From Curvibacter sp. (GTDB lineage: Bacteria; Pseudomonadota; Gammaproteobacteria; Burkholderiales; Burkholderiaceae_C), in contig JAFAMV010000112.1 in NCBI GenBank assembly GCA_019233055.1, forward strand, positions 24,286 to 88,285: DNA of 64,000 nucleotides. Reading direction: 5' to 3'. The position numbers and the translations under genes were made by a program. The notes below the pieces were generated by a model. That model ran no database searches and was not told where the DNA came from. It worked only from the letters and a program-made list of their open reading frames with translations. Positions 1-7,439 of this stretch are shown here, piece after piece. Each line of letters starts with the position of its first letter. Position 1 is the stretch's first letter.

Positions 1-840
1 GCCTGCGACCTGCTCGGCCAGGTGCTCGACGGCCAGGTCAGCGACCTGGAGATCGGGGCCTTCTGCCTGGCCATGCGCATCAAGGGGGAGACCCCGGCGG
101 AGATGGCCGGCTTCCTCGACGCGCTGCATGTCCGGCTGCAGAAACTGCCTCACGCCCCGGGCCTGCCGGTGGTGGTCCTGCCGAGCTACAACGGCGCCCG
201 CAAGCTGCCGGTCCTGACGCCGCTGCTGGCCCTGCTGCTGGCGCGGCGCGGCGGCCGGGTGCTGGTGCACGGCACGCCGACCGAGGACCGGCGCGTCGCA
301 GCGTCGTCGGTGCTGGAGGCCCTGGGAATCCCTACATCGGCCCCTCTGAAGGCCCTGCAGGCAGGCGAAGTGGCCTTCGCGCCCACCGAAACGCTGCTGC
401 CGGGCCTCAAGCGACTGCTCGATGTGCGCCGTGTGGTCGGCCTGCGCAACCCGGCCCACAGCCTGGTCAAGCTGATGAGCCCCTGCGCGGGCCCGAGTGT
501 GCTGGTGAGCAGCTACACCCACCCCGAATATGCGCTGTCGATGGCGGCCACCCTGGCCCTGACAGGCCAGACCGCCCTGCTGCTGCGCGGCACCGAGGGC
601 GAGGTCGTGGCCGACGCCCGCCGCACCCCCGAGATGACGGCCTATCTGGGCGGGCAGGCGCGCACGGCGCAGACCGCCCAGGCCGGCCCCCTGCAGGCCC
701 TGCCCGGGCTGCCGCAGGACATCAGCGCCGAATCGACGGCCCGCTACATCCGACAGGTGATGGCGGGCGAACTTCCCGTGCCTGGCCCGATCGCATGCCA
801 GGTGGACCACATCCTTCAGCTCGCGGAGCAAGCCCGATGA
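1..840 (+). CDS. ybiB: YbiB family DNA-binding protein (TrpD2-like), 5' end missing
   Basis: The frame is open from base 1, so the true start lies upstream of the window and about 280 codons are visible. The sequence SDLEIGAFCLAMRIKGETP near the visible start and the Ala/Leu-rich fold match YbiB/TrpD2, a relative of anthranilate phosphoribosyltransferase (TrpD) that is known to bind nucleic acid non-specifically rather than to act in tryptophan synthesis. The phosphoribosyl-pyrophosphate loop of true TrpD is not evident, which agrees with YbiB. The stop codon overlaps the cobA start in an ATGA arrangement, so the two are co-transcribed. In related bacteria this pair often follows assimilatory nitrate/nitrite reductase genes, and the missing upstream part may hold them; that is inference. 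The family call is firm and the cellular role is uncertain. Confidence 0.88.
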   Translation, partial: ACDLLGQVLDGQVSDLEIGAFCLAMRIKGETPAEMAGFLDALHVRLQKLPHAPGLPVVVLPSYNGARKLPVLTPLLALLLARRGGRVLVHGTPTEDRRVAASSVLEALGIPTSAPLKALQAGEVAFAPTETLLPGLKRLLDVRRVVGLRNPAHSLVKLMSPCAGPSVLVSSYTHPEYALSMAATLALTGQTALLLRGTEGEVVADARRTPEMTAYLGGQARTAQTAQAGPLQALPGLPQDISAESTARYIRQVMAGELPVPGPIACQVDHILQLAEQAR

Positions 841-1637
841 ACACACCGCACACCCCACGCTCGTTCCATGGCGGCGACTGCACCCTGGTCGGCGCCGGCC
901 CCGGCGACCCCGAACTCCTGACCCTCAAGGCCGTCAAGGCCATCCAGGCGGCCAGCGTGCTGCTGGTGGATGACCTGGTCAGCGACGCCATCGTCGCCCT
1001 GGCCTCGCCCGCCGCGCGCGTGATCCACGTCGGCAAGCGGGGCGGCTGCAAGTCCACACCCCAGTCCTTCATCGAACGGCTGATGATCACCGCAGTCCAG
1101 GAAGGCGAACGCGTGGTGCGGCTCAAGGGTGGCGACCCCTTCATCTTCGGGCGCGGCGGCGAAGAGGTCGAACACCTGCGCGAAGCCGGCATCGAGGTGC
1201 GCGTCATCAACGGCATCACCTCGGGCCTGGCCGCCGTCACCTCGCTGGGCGTGCCCCTGACCCACCGCGAACACGCCCACGGCGTGGTCTTCGTCACCGG
1301 CCACGCCAAACCCGGCGACCAGGGCCCCGACTGGCGCGCGCTGGCGGCCACCGCGCAGCGGGCCCGGCTGACCCTGGTGATCTACATGGGGATCAGCGAC
1401 GCGGGCCACATCCAGCAGGAGCTGCTCAGCGGCCTGCCGGCCGACACCCCGGTCGCCATCGTCCAGCACGCCACCCTGCCCCAGCAGCGCCATGCGGTGG
1501 GCACACTCGGCGAACTCGCCGCCACCCTGCAGCGCGAGGGGCTGGCCAGCCCTTCGGTGATCGTCGTCGGCGACGTGTTGCAGGGCCTGCTGGCCGCCAG
1601 CACCAGCCCCTCGCTGACACGCACCGGCACGGCCTGA
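837..1637 (+). CDS. cobA: Uroporphyrinogen-III C-methyltransferase (SUMT)
   Basis: This enzyme adds two methyl groups from S-adenosylmethionine to uroporphyrinogen III, giving precorrin-2, the branch point to siroheme and cobalamin. The 266-residue product carries family landmarks: VGAGPGDPELLTLKA near the N terminus, KRGGCKSTPQSFIERL, and VVRLKGGDPFIFGRGGEE. Its length fits the stand-alone SUMT, not the long CysG fusion with dehydrogenase/ferrochelatase. I chose the ATG at 837, which overlaps the ybiB stop and has a GGAG eight bases upstream. An in-frame ATG 42 bases further upstream would run deep into ybiB and is unlikely. The link to ybiB suggests a siroheme supply for nitrite or sulfite reductase; that is inference from context. 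Confidence 0.95.
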   Translation: MNTPHTPRSFHGGDCTLVGAGPGDPELLTLKAVKAIQAASVLLVDDLVSDAIVALASPAARVIHVGKRGGCKSTPQSFIERLMITAVQEGERVVRLKGGDPFIFGRGGEEVEHLREAGIEVRVINGITSGLAAVTSLGVPLTHREHAHGVVFVTGHAKPGDQGPDWRALAATAQRARLTLVIYMGISDAGHIQQELLSGLPADTPVAIVQHATLPQQRHAVGTLGELAATLQREGLASPSVIVVGDVLQGLLAASTSPSLTRTGTA

Positions 1638-1694
1638 GCCCTCCGCCCACGGCACAATCCTGGCTTTGCGGGCTGTGCCCGGGCTGTTGCGGGG

Positions 1695-2918
1695 ATGTGT
1701 CGCGTGAATTTCGATGTGGTGATCGTGGGTGCCGGTGCCGCCGGCCTGTTCTGTGCCGGCCTGGCGGGGCAATTGGGTCTGAAGGTGCTGGTGCTCGACC
1801 ATGCCGACAAGGTGGCCGAGAAGATCCGCATCTCCGGCGGCGGGCGCTGCAACTTCACCAACCGCGACGCCACCCCCGCCCAGTTCCTGAGCGCCAACCC
1901 GCATTTCTGCCGCAGCGCCCTGAGCCGCTACACGCCGCAGGATTTCATCGCCCTGGTGCAGCGCCACGGCATCGGCTTCCACGAAAAGCACAAGGGTCAG
2001 TTGTTCTGCGACCGCTCGGCCGACGACCTGATCGAGATGCTGCTGCGCGAATGCGACGCCGGCGGCGTGACGCGCTGGCCCTCCTGCCGGGTGGCGGGCA
2101 TCCGCCACCATGACCAGGCGCAGCGGCGCTACGAGATCGATTGCAGCCAGGGCGTGGTCCAGGCGCACAGCCTGGTGATCGCCACCGGCGGCCTGTCCAT
2201 CCCGCAGATCGGGGCCAGCGACTTCGGCTACCGGGTGGCCCGCCAGTTCGACCTGAGCCTGGTCGAACAACGCCCGGGCCTGGTGCCCCTGACCTTCGAC
2301 GGCGCCGCCTGGCAGCCCTACGCCCAACTGGCCGGCCTGGCCCTGCCGGTGGCCATGGAGACCGGCACCAAGAAGAGCCGCATGGTCTTCCTCGAAGACC
2401 TGCTGTTCACCCACCGCGGCCTGTCCGGGCCGGCGGTGCTGCAGATATCGAGCTACTGGCAGCCCGGCACGCCGATCCGCATCAACCTGTCGCCCGAGCG
2501 CGACTGGACGGCCGAACTGAACCGGGCCAAGGCCAGCTCGCGCAAGCTCCTGGCCAATGAGCTGGCCCAGCAACTGCCGGCCCGCCTGGCCGAGGCCTGG
2601 GTGCAGCAGGACGCCCTGCTGCAACGGCCGGCCAATGAAGTGCCCGATCGCGCCCTGGCCCAGCTGGCCCAGCGCCTGTCGCAGTGGGAGCTGACCCCCA
2701 CCGGCACCGAGGGCTACCGCAAGGCCGAAGTCACGCTGGGCGGGGTGGACACCCGCGACCTGTCGCAACAGACCCTGGAATCGCGCCAGCCCGGCCTGTA
2801 TTTCATCGGCGAGGTGGTCGATGTGACCGGCTGGCTCGGCGGCTACAACTTCCAGTGGGCCTGGGCCAGCGCCTACGCCTGCGCCCAGGGCCTGGCGGCG
2901 GCAGCCGGCAAGGCCTGA
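1695..2918 (+). CDS. HI0933/BaiN-family NAD(P)/FAD-dependent oxidoreductase
   Basis: A 407-residue flavoprotein. The N terminus has the dinucleotide-binding GAGAAGLFCA motif, then KIRISGGGRCNFTNRD, which is diagnostic of the HI0933 family (YhiN/BaiN). The C terminus contains EVVDVTGWLGGYNFQWAW, the second FAD contact typical of the group. The physiological substrate of most members is unknown; a few gut members reduce bile acids, which should not be carried over here. ATG 1695 is used, but an in-frame GTG at 1704 sits at a better distance from the GGGG at 1691-1694, and many relatives begin near that residue. A gap of 57 bp separates it from cobA, so read-through is possible. The stop codon coincides with the left flank of the short palindromic element at 2916-2970. 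Confidence 0.9.
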   Translation: MCRVNFDVVIVGAGAAGLFCAGLAGQLGLKVLVLDHADKVAEKIRISGGGRCNFTNRDATPAQFLSANPHFCRSALSRYTPQDFIALVQRHGIGFHEKHKGQLFCDRSADDLIEMLLRECDAGGVTRWPSCRVAGIRHHDQAQRRYEIDCSQGVVQAHSLVIATGGLSIPQIGASDFGYRVARQFDLSLVEQRPGLVPLTFDGAAWQPYAQLAGLALPVAMETGTKKSRMVFLEDLLFTHRGLSGPAVLQISSYWQPGTPIRINLSPERDWTAELNRAKASSRKLLANELAQQLPARLAEAWVQQDALLQRPANEVPDRALAQLAQRLSQWELTPTGTEGYRKAEVTLGGVDTRDLSQQTLESRQPGLYFIGEVVDVTGWLGGYNFQWAWASAYACAQGLAAAAGKA

Positions 2919-2970
2919 GAGCCCGGTCAAAGTCTCCCACGGGTCGTGCGAGACATTGAACAGGCTCTGA
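2916..2970. repeat. Short palindromic element, tip-to-tip relative of the 53.8-kb element
   Basis: Arms GAGCCCGGTCAAAGTCTC (2919-2936) and GAGACATTGAACAGGCTC (2950-2967) are inverted repeats matching at 15 of 18 positions, separated by 13 bp. The right arm is the same sequence as the right terminus of the element at 53805-54077, and the 13-bp centre matches the inner part of its ends. TGA stands on both sides (2916-2918 and 2968-2970). The left TGA is the stop codon of the flavoprotein gene. It looks like an internal-deletion derivative holding only the two tips of the larger element. No coding potential. Confidence 0.8.
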
Positions 2971-3223
2971 GACGCCCAAAAAAAACGGCCGCCAGGTGTG
3001 TCCCTGGCGGCCCGTCAAAAGTCTGACCGGAGCCAGACAGCAGCTCACCCCCGCGAGCGCTTTGGGCGGACCCCGCGGCGGTGTCGCCCGGGGTCCATGG
3101 GTGTGACTTTGGCACGGGGCCACCGGGCCGTGAACGAATCAGCTCGCATATGGATATTCAGGGATCTGCGCGAATGAGCCCGGCTTTTTGAACCCTGCCG
3201 CCCCCAGACTTGCCGACGGCCTC
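2971..3223. other. Intergenic region upstream of the rpsU promoter, no convincing gene
   Basis: Together with its neighbours this is the longest gene-free stretch of the window (2919-3358, 440 bp). It holds, in order, the short palindromic element, a hairpin whose U-tract lies on the minus strand (2978-3012), about 210 bp with no recognisable protein, and then the rpsU promoter. Short minus-strand frames exist (for example 34 codons from an ATG near 3150, running to about 3045), but none has a Shine-Dalgarno site and a recognisable sequence. A minus-strand small RNA ending at the hairpin is possible; see findings. Confidence 0.5.
2978..3012 (-). terminator. Rho-independent terminator on the minus strand
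   Basis: GGCCGCCAGG (2987-2996) and CCTGGCGGCC (3003-3012) form a perfect 10-bp stem with a 6-base loop. Read on the minus strand it is followed by C/G and then eight T (A-run at 2978-2985). On the plus strand there is no T-run, so it should stop minus-strand transcription. No supported minus-strand gene precedes it. Confidence 0.8.
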
Positions 3224-3251
3224 TTGTGACGGTGATCCAAAAGGCTATAAT
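3224..3251 (+). promoter_or_regulatory. Sigma-70 promoter of rpsU
   Basis: A -35 of TTGTGA (3224-3229) and a perfect -10 of TATAAT (3246-3251) are separated by 16 bp. Transcription should begin near 3258, giving a leader of about 100 nt before rpsU. It is the best-matching housekeeping promoter seen in the window and fits a highly expressed ribosomal protein gene. Confidence 0.85.
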
Positions 3252-3272
3252 CTCAGGCTTTGCTGGCAAATA

Positions 3273-3315
3273 CCCCGCCGGCCGATCCATCTACATCATG
3301 GCGGGGAACCCCGCC
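3273..3315 (+). promoter_or_regulatory. Structured 5' leader of rpsU with competing stems
   Basis: GGCGGGG (3300-3306) can pair with CCCCGCC directly downstream (3309-3315; a tight hairpin, best drawn as a 6-bp stem with a GAAC loop) or with an identical CCCCGCC upstream (3273-3279). The two pairings exclude each other. Whether this regulates anything is not shown by sequence alone. The rpsU start has no clear GGAG-type ribosome binding site, so leader structure could matter for its translation. Confidence 0.4.
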
Positions 3316-3358
3316 TGTGGGCCCGATCTTCCCCAGGCACCAATTGGATAAATGACGA

Positions 3359-3571
3359 ATGACCACCATCCGTGTTAAAGAAAACGAGCCTTTTGACGTC
3401 GCCCTGCGCCGTTTCAAGCGCACCATCGAAAAGCTGGGCCTGCTGACCGACCTGCGCGCCCGCGAGTTCTACGAAAAGCCGACCGCCGAGCGCAAGCGCA
3501 AGAAGGCCGCTGCCGTGAAGCGTCACTACAAGCGCGTGCGCAGCATGCAGCTGCCCAAGAAGCTGTACTGA
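3359..3571 (+). CDS. rpsU: 30S ribosomal protein S21
   Basis: A 70-residue basic protein beginning [19 protein letters not shown] and rich in Lys/Arg in its second half ([18 protein letters not shown]). It has the usual S21 length and sequence for Burkholderiales. S21 sits on the small-subunit platform near the anti-Shine-Dalgarno sequence of 16S rRNA and helps initiation. The ATG at 3359 gives the canonical N terminus. A second ATG at 3352 in another frame opens an 8-codon reading frame across the start. A strong promoter lies upstream and an intrinsic terminator downstream, before yqeY, so rpsU is probably made mostly as its own short mRNA with some read-through. Confidence 0.97.
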
Positions 3572-3606
3572 TGACAGTCGGCCCGCGACCACCCCGTGGT
3601 CCGATG

Positions 3607-3645
3607 AACCCGCGCTCGGGACGCCTGGCGCGGGTTTTTTGTTTT
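3607..3645 (+). terminator. Rho-independent terminator after rpsU
   Basis: AACCCGCGC (3607-3615) pairs with GCGCGGGTT (3628-3636) over a 12-base loop, followed by a T-run at 3635-3640 and TTTT at 3642-3645. It lies between rpsU and yqeY, so yqeY is expressed by read-through or from its own promoter. Confidence 0.88.
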
Positions 3646-3676
3646 CCGCCCCCTTCCATCTCAACGGAGTTGCACC

Positions 3677-4123
3677 ATGACCCTCAAGGAACAGATCAGC
3701 GAAGACATGAAGGCCGCCATGCGGGCCAAGGACAGCGAGCGCCTGGGCACCATCCGCCTGCTGCAGGCCGCCATCAAGCAAAAGGAAGTCGATGAACGCA
3801 TCGTGCCGGATGACGTGGTGATCGTCGCCATCGTCGACAAGCTCATCAAGCAGCGCAAGGACTCGATCGCCGCCTTCGAACAGGCCGGCCGCCAGGACCT
3901 GGCCGACAAGGAAAGCGCCGAGATGAAGGTGCTGCAGGGCTACCTGCCGGCGCGCCTGAGCGCCGACGAAGTGGCCGCCGAGGTCCGTGCCATCGTGGCA
4001 GAACTGGGCGCCAGCGGCCCCGGCGACATGGGCAAGGTCATGGCGGCGGTCAAGACCCGGCTGGCCGGCAAGGCCGACATGGGCCAGGTGTCGGCCGCCG
4101 TCAAGGCCGCCCTGGCGGGCTGA
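3677..4123 (+). CDS. yqeY: GatB/YqeY domain-containing protein
   Basis: A 148-residue protein beginning MTLKEQISEDMKAAMRAKD, the typical YqeY start. The family is homologous to the tRNA-binding tail domain of GatB, the amidotransferase that makes Gln-tRNA or Asn-tRNA, but here it stands alone. Its own function is not established. It normally follows rpsU, as here, and in many proteobacteria dnaG and rpoD come next; those two are absent from this spot. A GGAG seven bases upstream of the ATG supports the start. Confidence 0.93.
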   Translation: MTLKEQISEDMKAAMRAKDSERLGTIRLLQAAIKQKEVDERIVPDDVVIVAIVDKLIKQRKDSIAAFEQAGRQDLADKESAEMKVLQGYLPARLSADEVAAEVRAIVAELGASGPGDMGKVMAAVKTRLAGKADMGQVSAAVKAALAG

Positions 4124-4235
4124 GCGCACCGAAGACCGTGGCCTTGTTTGTGATTTTTTGTTTCAATTCCGCCTTGTACGTGCGCGATCCGGCCGCCTGA
4201 GACGTTGAGCAGGCATCGCGCCGCGGAGTCGCCCC

Positions 4236-5924
4236 ATGCCTGCCACCTCTTTGCTCTCCATTTCCCGCCCCCTTGTGGGCGGACTGCTGCTGGCCTGCAG
4301 CCTGTGGCTGCCAGGCCACGCCGCCCTGGCCCAGGAACCCCCGGGCCGCGTGGGCCAGTTGACCTGGATCGAAGGGACGGTGCAGACCTCGCTGGCCGGC
4401 GACGCCGCCTGGCAGGCGGCTGAACTCAACCGCCCGCTGAGCACCCAGGATCGGCTGTCACCCAGCCCCGGAGCCCGCTTCGAGCTCAGCATCGGCAACG
4501 CCACCTGGCGCATGGAAGGCCCGGGGGAGCTCGACATCTCCAGCCTCAGCGACCCGATGGCCCAGATGCAGCTGCAGCGGGGCCATCTGAGCTTCAGGGT
4601 GGACAGCCTCGCGCCCGGCGAACGCATCGAGGTGGACACCCCCAACCTCGCGGTGGTGGCCCAGCAGCCGGGCCTGTACCGCCTGGACGTGGACCCCGAA
4701 CTGGGCACCACCCGGGTGAGCGTGGCGCAGGGCTCGCTGCTGGCCTATGGCGAGAACGGCAGCGCCCTGAGCCTCCCGGCCCGGCTCAGCTGGACCTTTG
4801 CCGGGCGCCTGCTCGGACAGGCCGCTCCCAGCACGGCCCTGGGGCAGGACAACTTCGATGCCTGGGTGGCCGGTCGCAACCAGGCCCAGGACCAGTCCCT
4901 GGCCGCCCGCTACCTGCCGCGCGAGGTGATCGGCTACCAGCAGCTCGACGGCTGGGGCGACTGGCAGAGCGACAACACCTGGGGCACGATCTGGTATCCC
5001 CAGGTCAGCGTGGTCGACTGGGCCCCCTACCGCTATGGTCAATGGGTCTGGATGGACCCCTGGGGCTGGACCTGGGTCGACGACGCCCCCTGGGGCTTTG
5101 CCCCCTTCCATTACGGCCGCTGGGTCCAGGTGGGCGGCCGCTGGGGCTGGGTGCCCGGCAGCCTGGGGCCGCGCCCCGCCTATGCGCCGGCCCTGGTCGG
5201 CTTCATCGGCAACCCGGTGCCCGGCCGGCCGCGCCTGTCGCTCAAGCCCGGTGTGCCCTGGGTGCCGCTGGCGCCTGGCGAACGCTGGCAGCCCGGCTAC
5301 AACCTCAGCCCGCGCTACCTGAACCAGGTGAACCAGCCGGTCCACCCGGCCCCGGCCGGCCTGCAGCCGCCCGCCAATGGCTACATCAACCAACAGCGCC
5401 CCCAGGCCATCACCTCCACACCCAACCACAATCCAGGCCGAAACTGGACCCCCGGCGAGATGCCGCCCCGCCCCGGCCAGACCCCGACCGCGCCCACCAC
5501 CCCGCCGCCGGGCAACACCGGCACCCTGCGTCCACCACCTCGCATCGTGTTGCACGGCGATGAGGGGGCCGAGGAGAGGGAAAGGCTGCAACGCGCCCAG
5601 GCGCAGCAGCAGCAGCAGCAACAACAACTGCAGCAACAGCGGGTCGAACAGGAACGTCAGTTGCGGGAACAACAGTCCCGGGAACAACAAGCTCGAGAAC
5701 AACAAGCTCGAGAACAACAAGCCCGGGAGCAGCAAGCTCGGGAGCAGCAAATCAGGGAACAGCAGATGCGTCAGCAACCCGCCTTCCAACGCCCGCAGGG
5801 CGCGGGTGCCGAATCCAACGGCGACGGACGCCAGTCACGCGATGGGCGGGCCCGCGAGGGCGAAACCAATGCGCCGCGCCAGTTGCGGCCGGTGGCGCCG
5901 GAGCCCCGGCCCAACACACAATGA
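4236..5924 (+). CDS. Exported FecR-like / DUF6600 protein with Gln-rich pentapeptide repeat tail
   Basis: This 562-residue protein has a signal peptide (about residues 1-32, cleavage likely after ALA). A FecR-like beta domain follows (about 38-180, containing WIEGTVQTSLAGDAAW and WRMEGPGELDISSL). A Trp/Tyr/Gly-rich DUF6600 region lies at about 225-310 (phrases such as WMDPWGWTWVDDAPWGFAPF). A Pro-rich stretch leads to a poly-Gln run and a tail of seven REQQ-type pentapeptides. It is probably periplasmic or surface-exposed. The FecR part resembles the sensor half of anti-sigma FecR proteins, but no sigma factor or TonB receptor gene is next to it, so an iron-signalling role is not supported. 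The real function is unknown. The tail should be flexible or coiled-coil and prone to length change by slippage. Confidence 0.85.
   Translation: MPATSLLSISRPLVGGLLLACSLWLPGHAALAQEPPGRVGQLTWIEGTVQTSLAGDAAWQAAELNRPLSTQDRLSPSPGARFELSIGNATWRMEGPGELDISSLSDPMAQMQLQRGHLSFRVDSLAPGERIEVDTPNLAVVAQQPGLYRLDVDPELGTTRVSVAQGSLLAYGENGSALSLPARLSWTFAGRLLGQAAPSTALGQDNFDAWVAGRNQAQDQSLAARYLPREVIGYQQLDGWGDWQSDNTWGTIWYPQVSVVDWAPYRYGQWVWMDPWGWTWVDDAPWGFAPFHYGRWVQVGGRWGWVPGSLGPRPAYAPALVGFIGNPVPGRPRLSLKPGVPWVPLAPGERWQPGYNLSPRYLNQVNQPVHPAPAGLQPPANGYINQQRPQAITSTPNHNPGRNWTPGEMPPRPGQTPTAPTTPPPGNTGTLRPPPRIVLHGDEGAEERERLQRAQAQQQQQQQQLQQQRVEQERQLREQQSREQQAREQQAREQQAREQQAREQQIREQQMRQQPAFQRPQGAGAESNGDGRQSRDGRAREGETNAPRQLRPVAPEPRPNTQ
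5661..5765 (+). repeat. 15-bp tandem repeat coding (x)REQQ units
   Basis: Seven consecutive 15-bp units encode LREQQ, SREQQ, AREQQ four times, and IREQQ. Some neighbouring units are nearly identical at DNA level (gctcgagaacaacaa type). It follows a CAG/CAA run coding poly-Gln around 5605-5640. The unit length keeps the frame, so copy number can change without breaking the gene. Confidence 0.9.
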
Positions 5925-5987
5925 GGCCAATGAGGCCAATGAGGCCGGCGAGGCCGCACAGGGTGCCGCCCCGCCCGGTCGCGCCGC

Positions 5988-7376
5988 TCAGCTGCCCGCG
6001 ACCTTCATGCGGTTGATGAGGATGGAGCCCACCGTCTTGGCGCCGTAGTTGTAGGCATCGGCCCCCACCGCCTGGATGCCCTTGAACATGTCCTTGAGGT
6101 TGCCGGCGATGGTGATCTCATGCACCGGGAACGCAATGCGGCCGTTCTCCACCCAGAAGCCGCTGGCCCCGCGCGAATAGTCGCCGGTGACGTAGTTCAC
6201 GCCCTGCCCCATCAACTCGGTCACGAACAGGCCGGTGCCCAGCTTGCGCAGCATCGCCTCCAGGTCGTCGCCGGCCCGGGTCAGCCGCGAGCGCAGGCTG
6301 AGGTTGTGCGAGCCGCCCGAGTTGCCCGTGGTCTTCATGCCGAGCTTGCGCGCCGAATAGCTGGTCAGGAAATAACCCTCGACCCGGCCCGCCTCGACGA
6401 CCTGCCGGGCGCGGCAACGCACGCCTTCGTCATCGAAGGGCGAACTGCCCTTGCCGCGCGGCACGAAGGGGTCTTCGGCGATGTCGATGTGCTTGGGAAA
6501 GACCTGCTTGCCCAGCGAGTCCAAGAGGAAGCTGCTCTTGCGGTAGAGCGCGCCGCCGCTGACGGCCTGCACGAAGCTGCCCAGCAAGCCTGCCGCCAGC
6601 GGAGATTCGAACAACACGGGGCATTGGGTGGTGGCGATCTTGCGTGCGCCCAGGCGGCTCAGCGCCCGCTCTGCGGCATAGCGCCCGACGGCCTGGGCGC
6701 TGGCGAGTTCACCGGCACAGCGCATCGAGCTGTACCAGGCATCGCGCTGCATGTCGCCCTTGCGGCCCGGCAGCGACGCGATCGGGGCCACCGAGAAGCT
6801 GTGGCGCGAGCTGGCATAGCCGCCCCGGAAGCCATGGGTGTGGGCACTGAAGAAATGCGATTGCTGGGCCGACACGCCGGCGCCCTCGCTGTTGGTGATG
6901 CGCCGGCTGGTGGCCAGGGCGGCCGCCTCGCAGGTCCGGGCCAGTTCGGCCGCCTCTTCGCTGCTCAGCGCCCAGGGATGGAAGAGATCGAGATCGGCGC
7001 GGGCCTCGGTGGCGTCCACCACATCGGCCTCATCGGGCAGGCCGGCCACCGGGTCCTCGGCGGTGAAGCGGGCGATGTCATAGGCCGCCTGCACGGTCTG
7101 CAGGATGGCGGCCTCGGAAAAATCGGAGGTACTGGCATTGCCGCGCCGGTGCCCGAGGTAGACCGTCACGCCCAGCGATTTGTCGCGGTTGCGCTCGACG
7201 TTCTCGAGCTCGCCCTTGCGCACGCTGACACTCAGGCCGCAGCCTTCGGAGGCTTCGGCGCCGGCGTCGGAGGCGCCCAGTTTCCTGGCGTGGGCCAGGG
7301 CCCGGTCGACCAGTTGTTCGAAGGTGTCGCGGCTGTAGGCGAAGCCGCTGTCGGCAGGGGTCTGGGGATTCTTCAT
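5988..7376 (-). CDS. pmbA: PmbA (TldE) subunit of the TldD/PmbA metalloprotease
   Basis: A 462-residue product matching PmbA/TldE over its full length: SVRKGELENVERNRDKSLG near the N terminus and ASGFWVENGRIAFPVHEITI near the C terminus. TldD and TldE form a heterodimeric protease that processes peptide antibiotics such as microcins and degrades unfolded peptides; the zinc ligands belong to TldD, so PmbA alone is not expected to be active. No tldD lies in this window. The gene is divergent from darP with only 63 bp between the two start codons, an arrangement conserved in many beta- and gammaproteobacteria. The ATG at 7376 gives the expected N terminus. Confidence 0.95.
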   Translation of the reverse strand: MKNPQTPADSGFAYSRDTFEQLVDRALAHARKLGASDAGAEASEGCGLSVSVRKGELENVERNRDKSLGVTVYLGHRRGNASTSDFSEAAILQTVQAAYDIARFTAEDPVAGLPDEADVVDATEARADLDLFHPWALSSEEAAELARTCEAAALATSRRITNSEGAGVSAQQSHFFSAHTHGFRGGYASSRHSFSVAPIASLPGRKGDMQRDAWYSSMRCAGELASAQAVGRYAAERALSRLGARKIATTQCPVLFESPLAAGLLGSFVQAVSGGALYRKSSFLLDSLGKQVFPKHIDIAEDPFVPRGKGSSPFDDEGVRCRARQVVEAGRVEGYFLTSYSARKLGMKTTGNSGGSHNLSLRSRLTRAGDDLEAMLRKLGTGLFVTELMGQGVNYVTGDYSRGASGFWVENGRIAFPVHEITIAGNLKDMFKGIQAVGADAYNYGAKTVGSILINRMKVAGS

Positions 7377-7439
7377 AGCGACGGCTATGATACTTGCCGC
7401 CCGGGCCCCCCGCGGCCCGCCTCCCGGATACCCCCCACC

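Noticed and set aside
816..2930. Long open frame antisense to cobA and the flavoprotein gene
   Set aside because: It lies wholly opposite two well-supported genes and has low-complexity Gly/Ala/Gln/His composition typical of antisense frames in GC-rich DNA.
4141..4170. T-rich stretch after yqeY as a terminator
   Set aside because: No stem precedes the T-run.
4197..4214. GAGACGTTGAGCAGGC as a third remnant of the palindromic element
   Set aside because: It matches the end of the element at 14 of 16 positions, but there is no inverted partner and no matching flank, so chance cannot be excluded.
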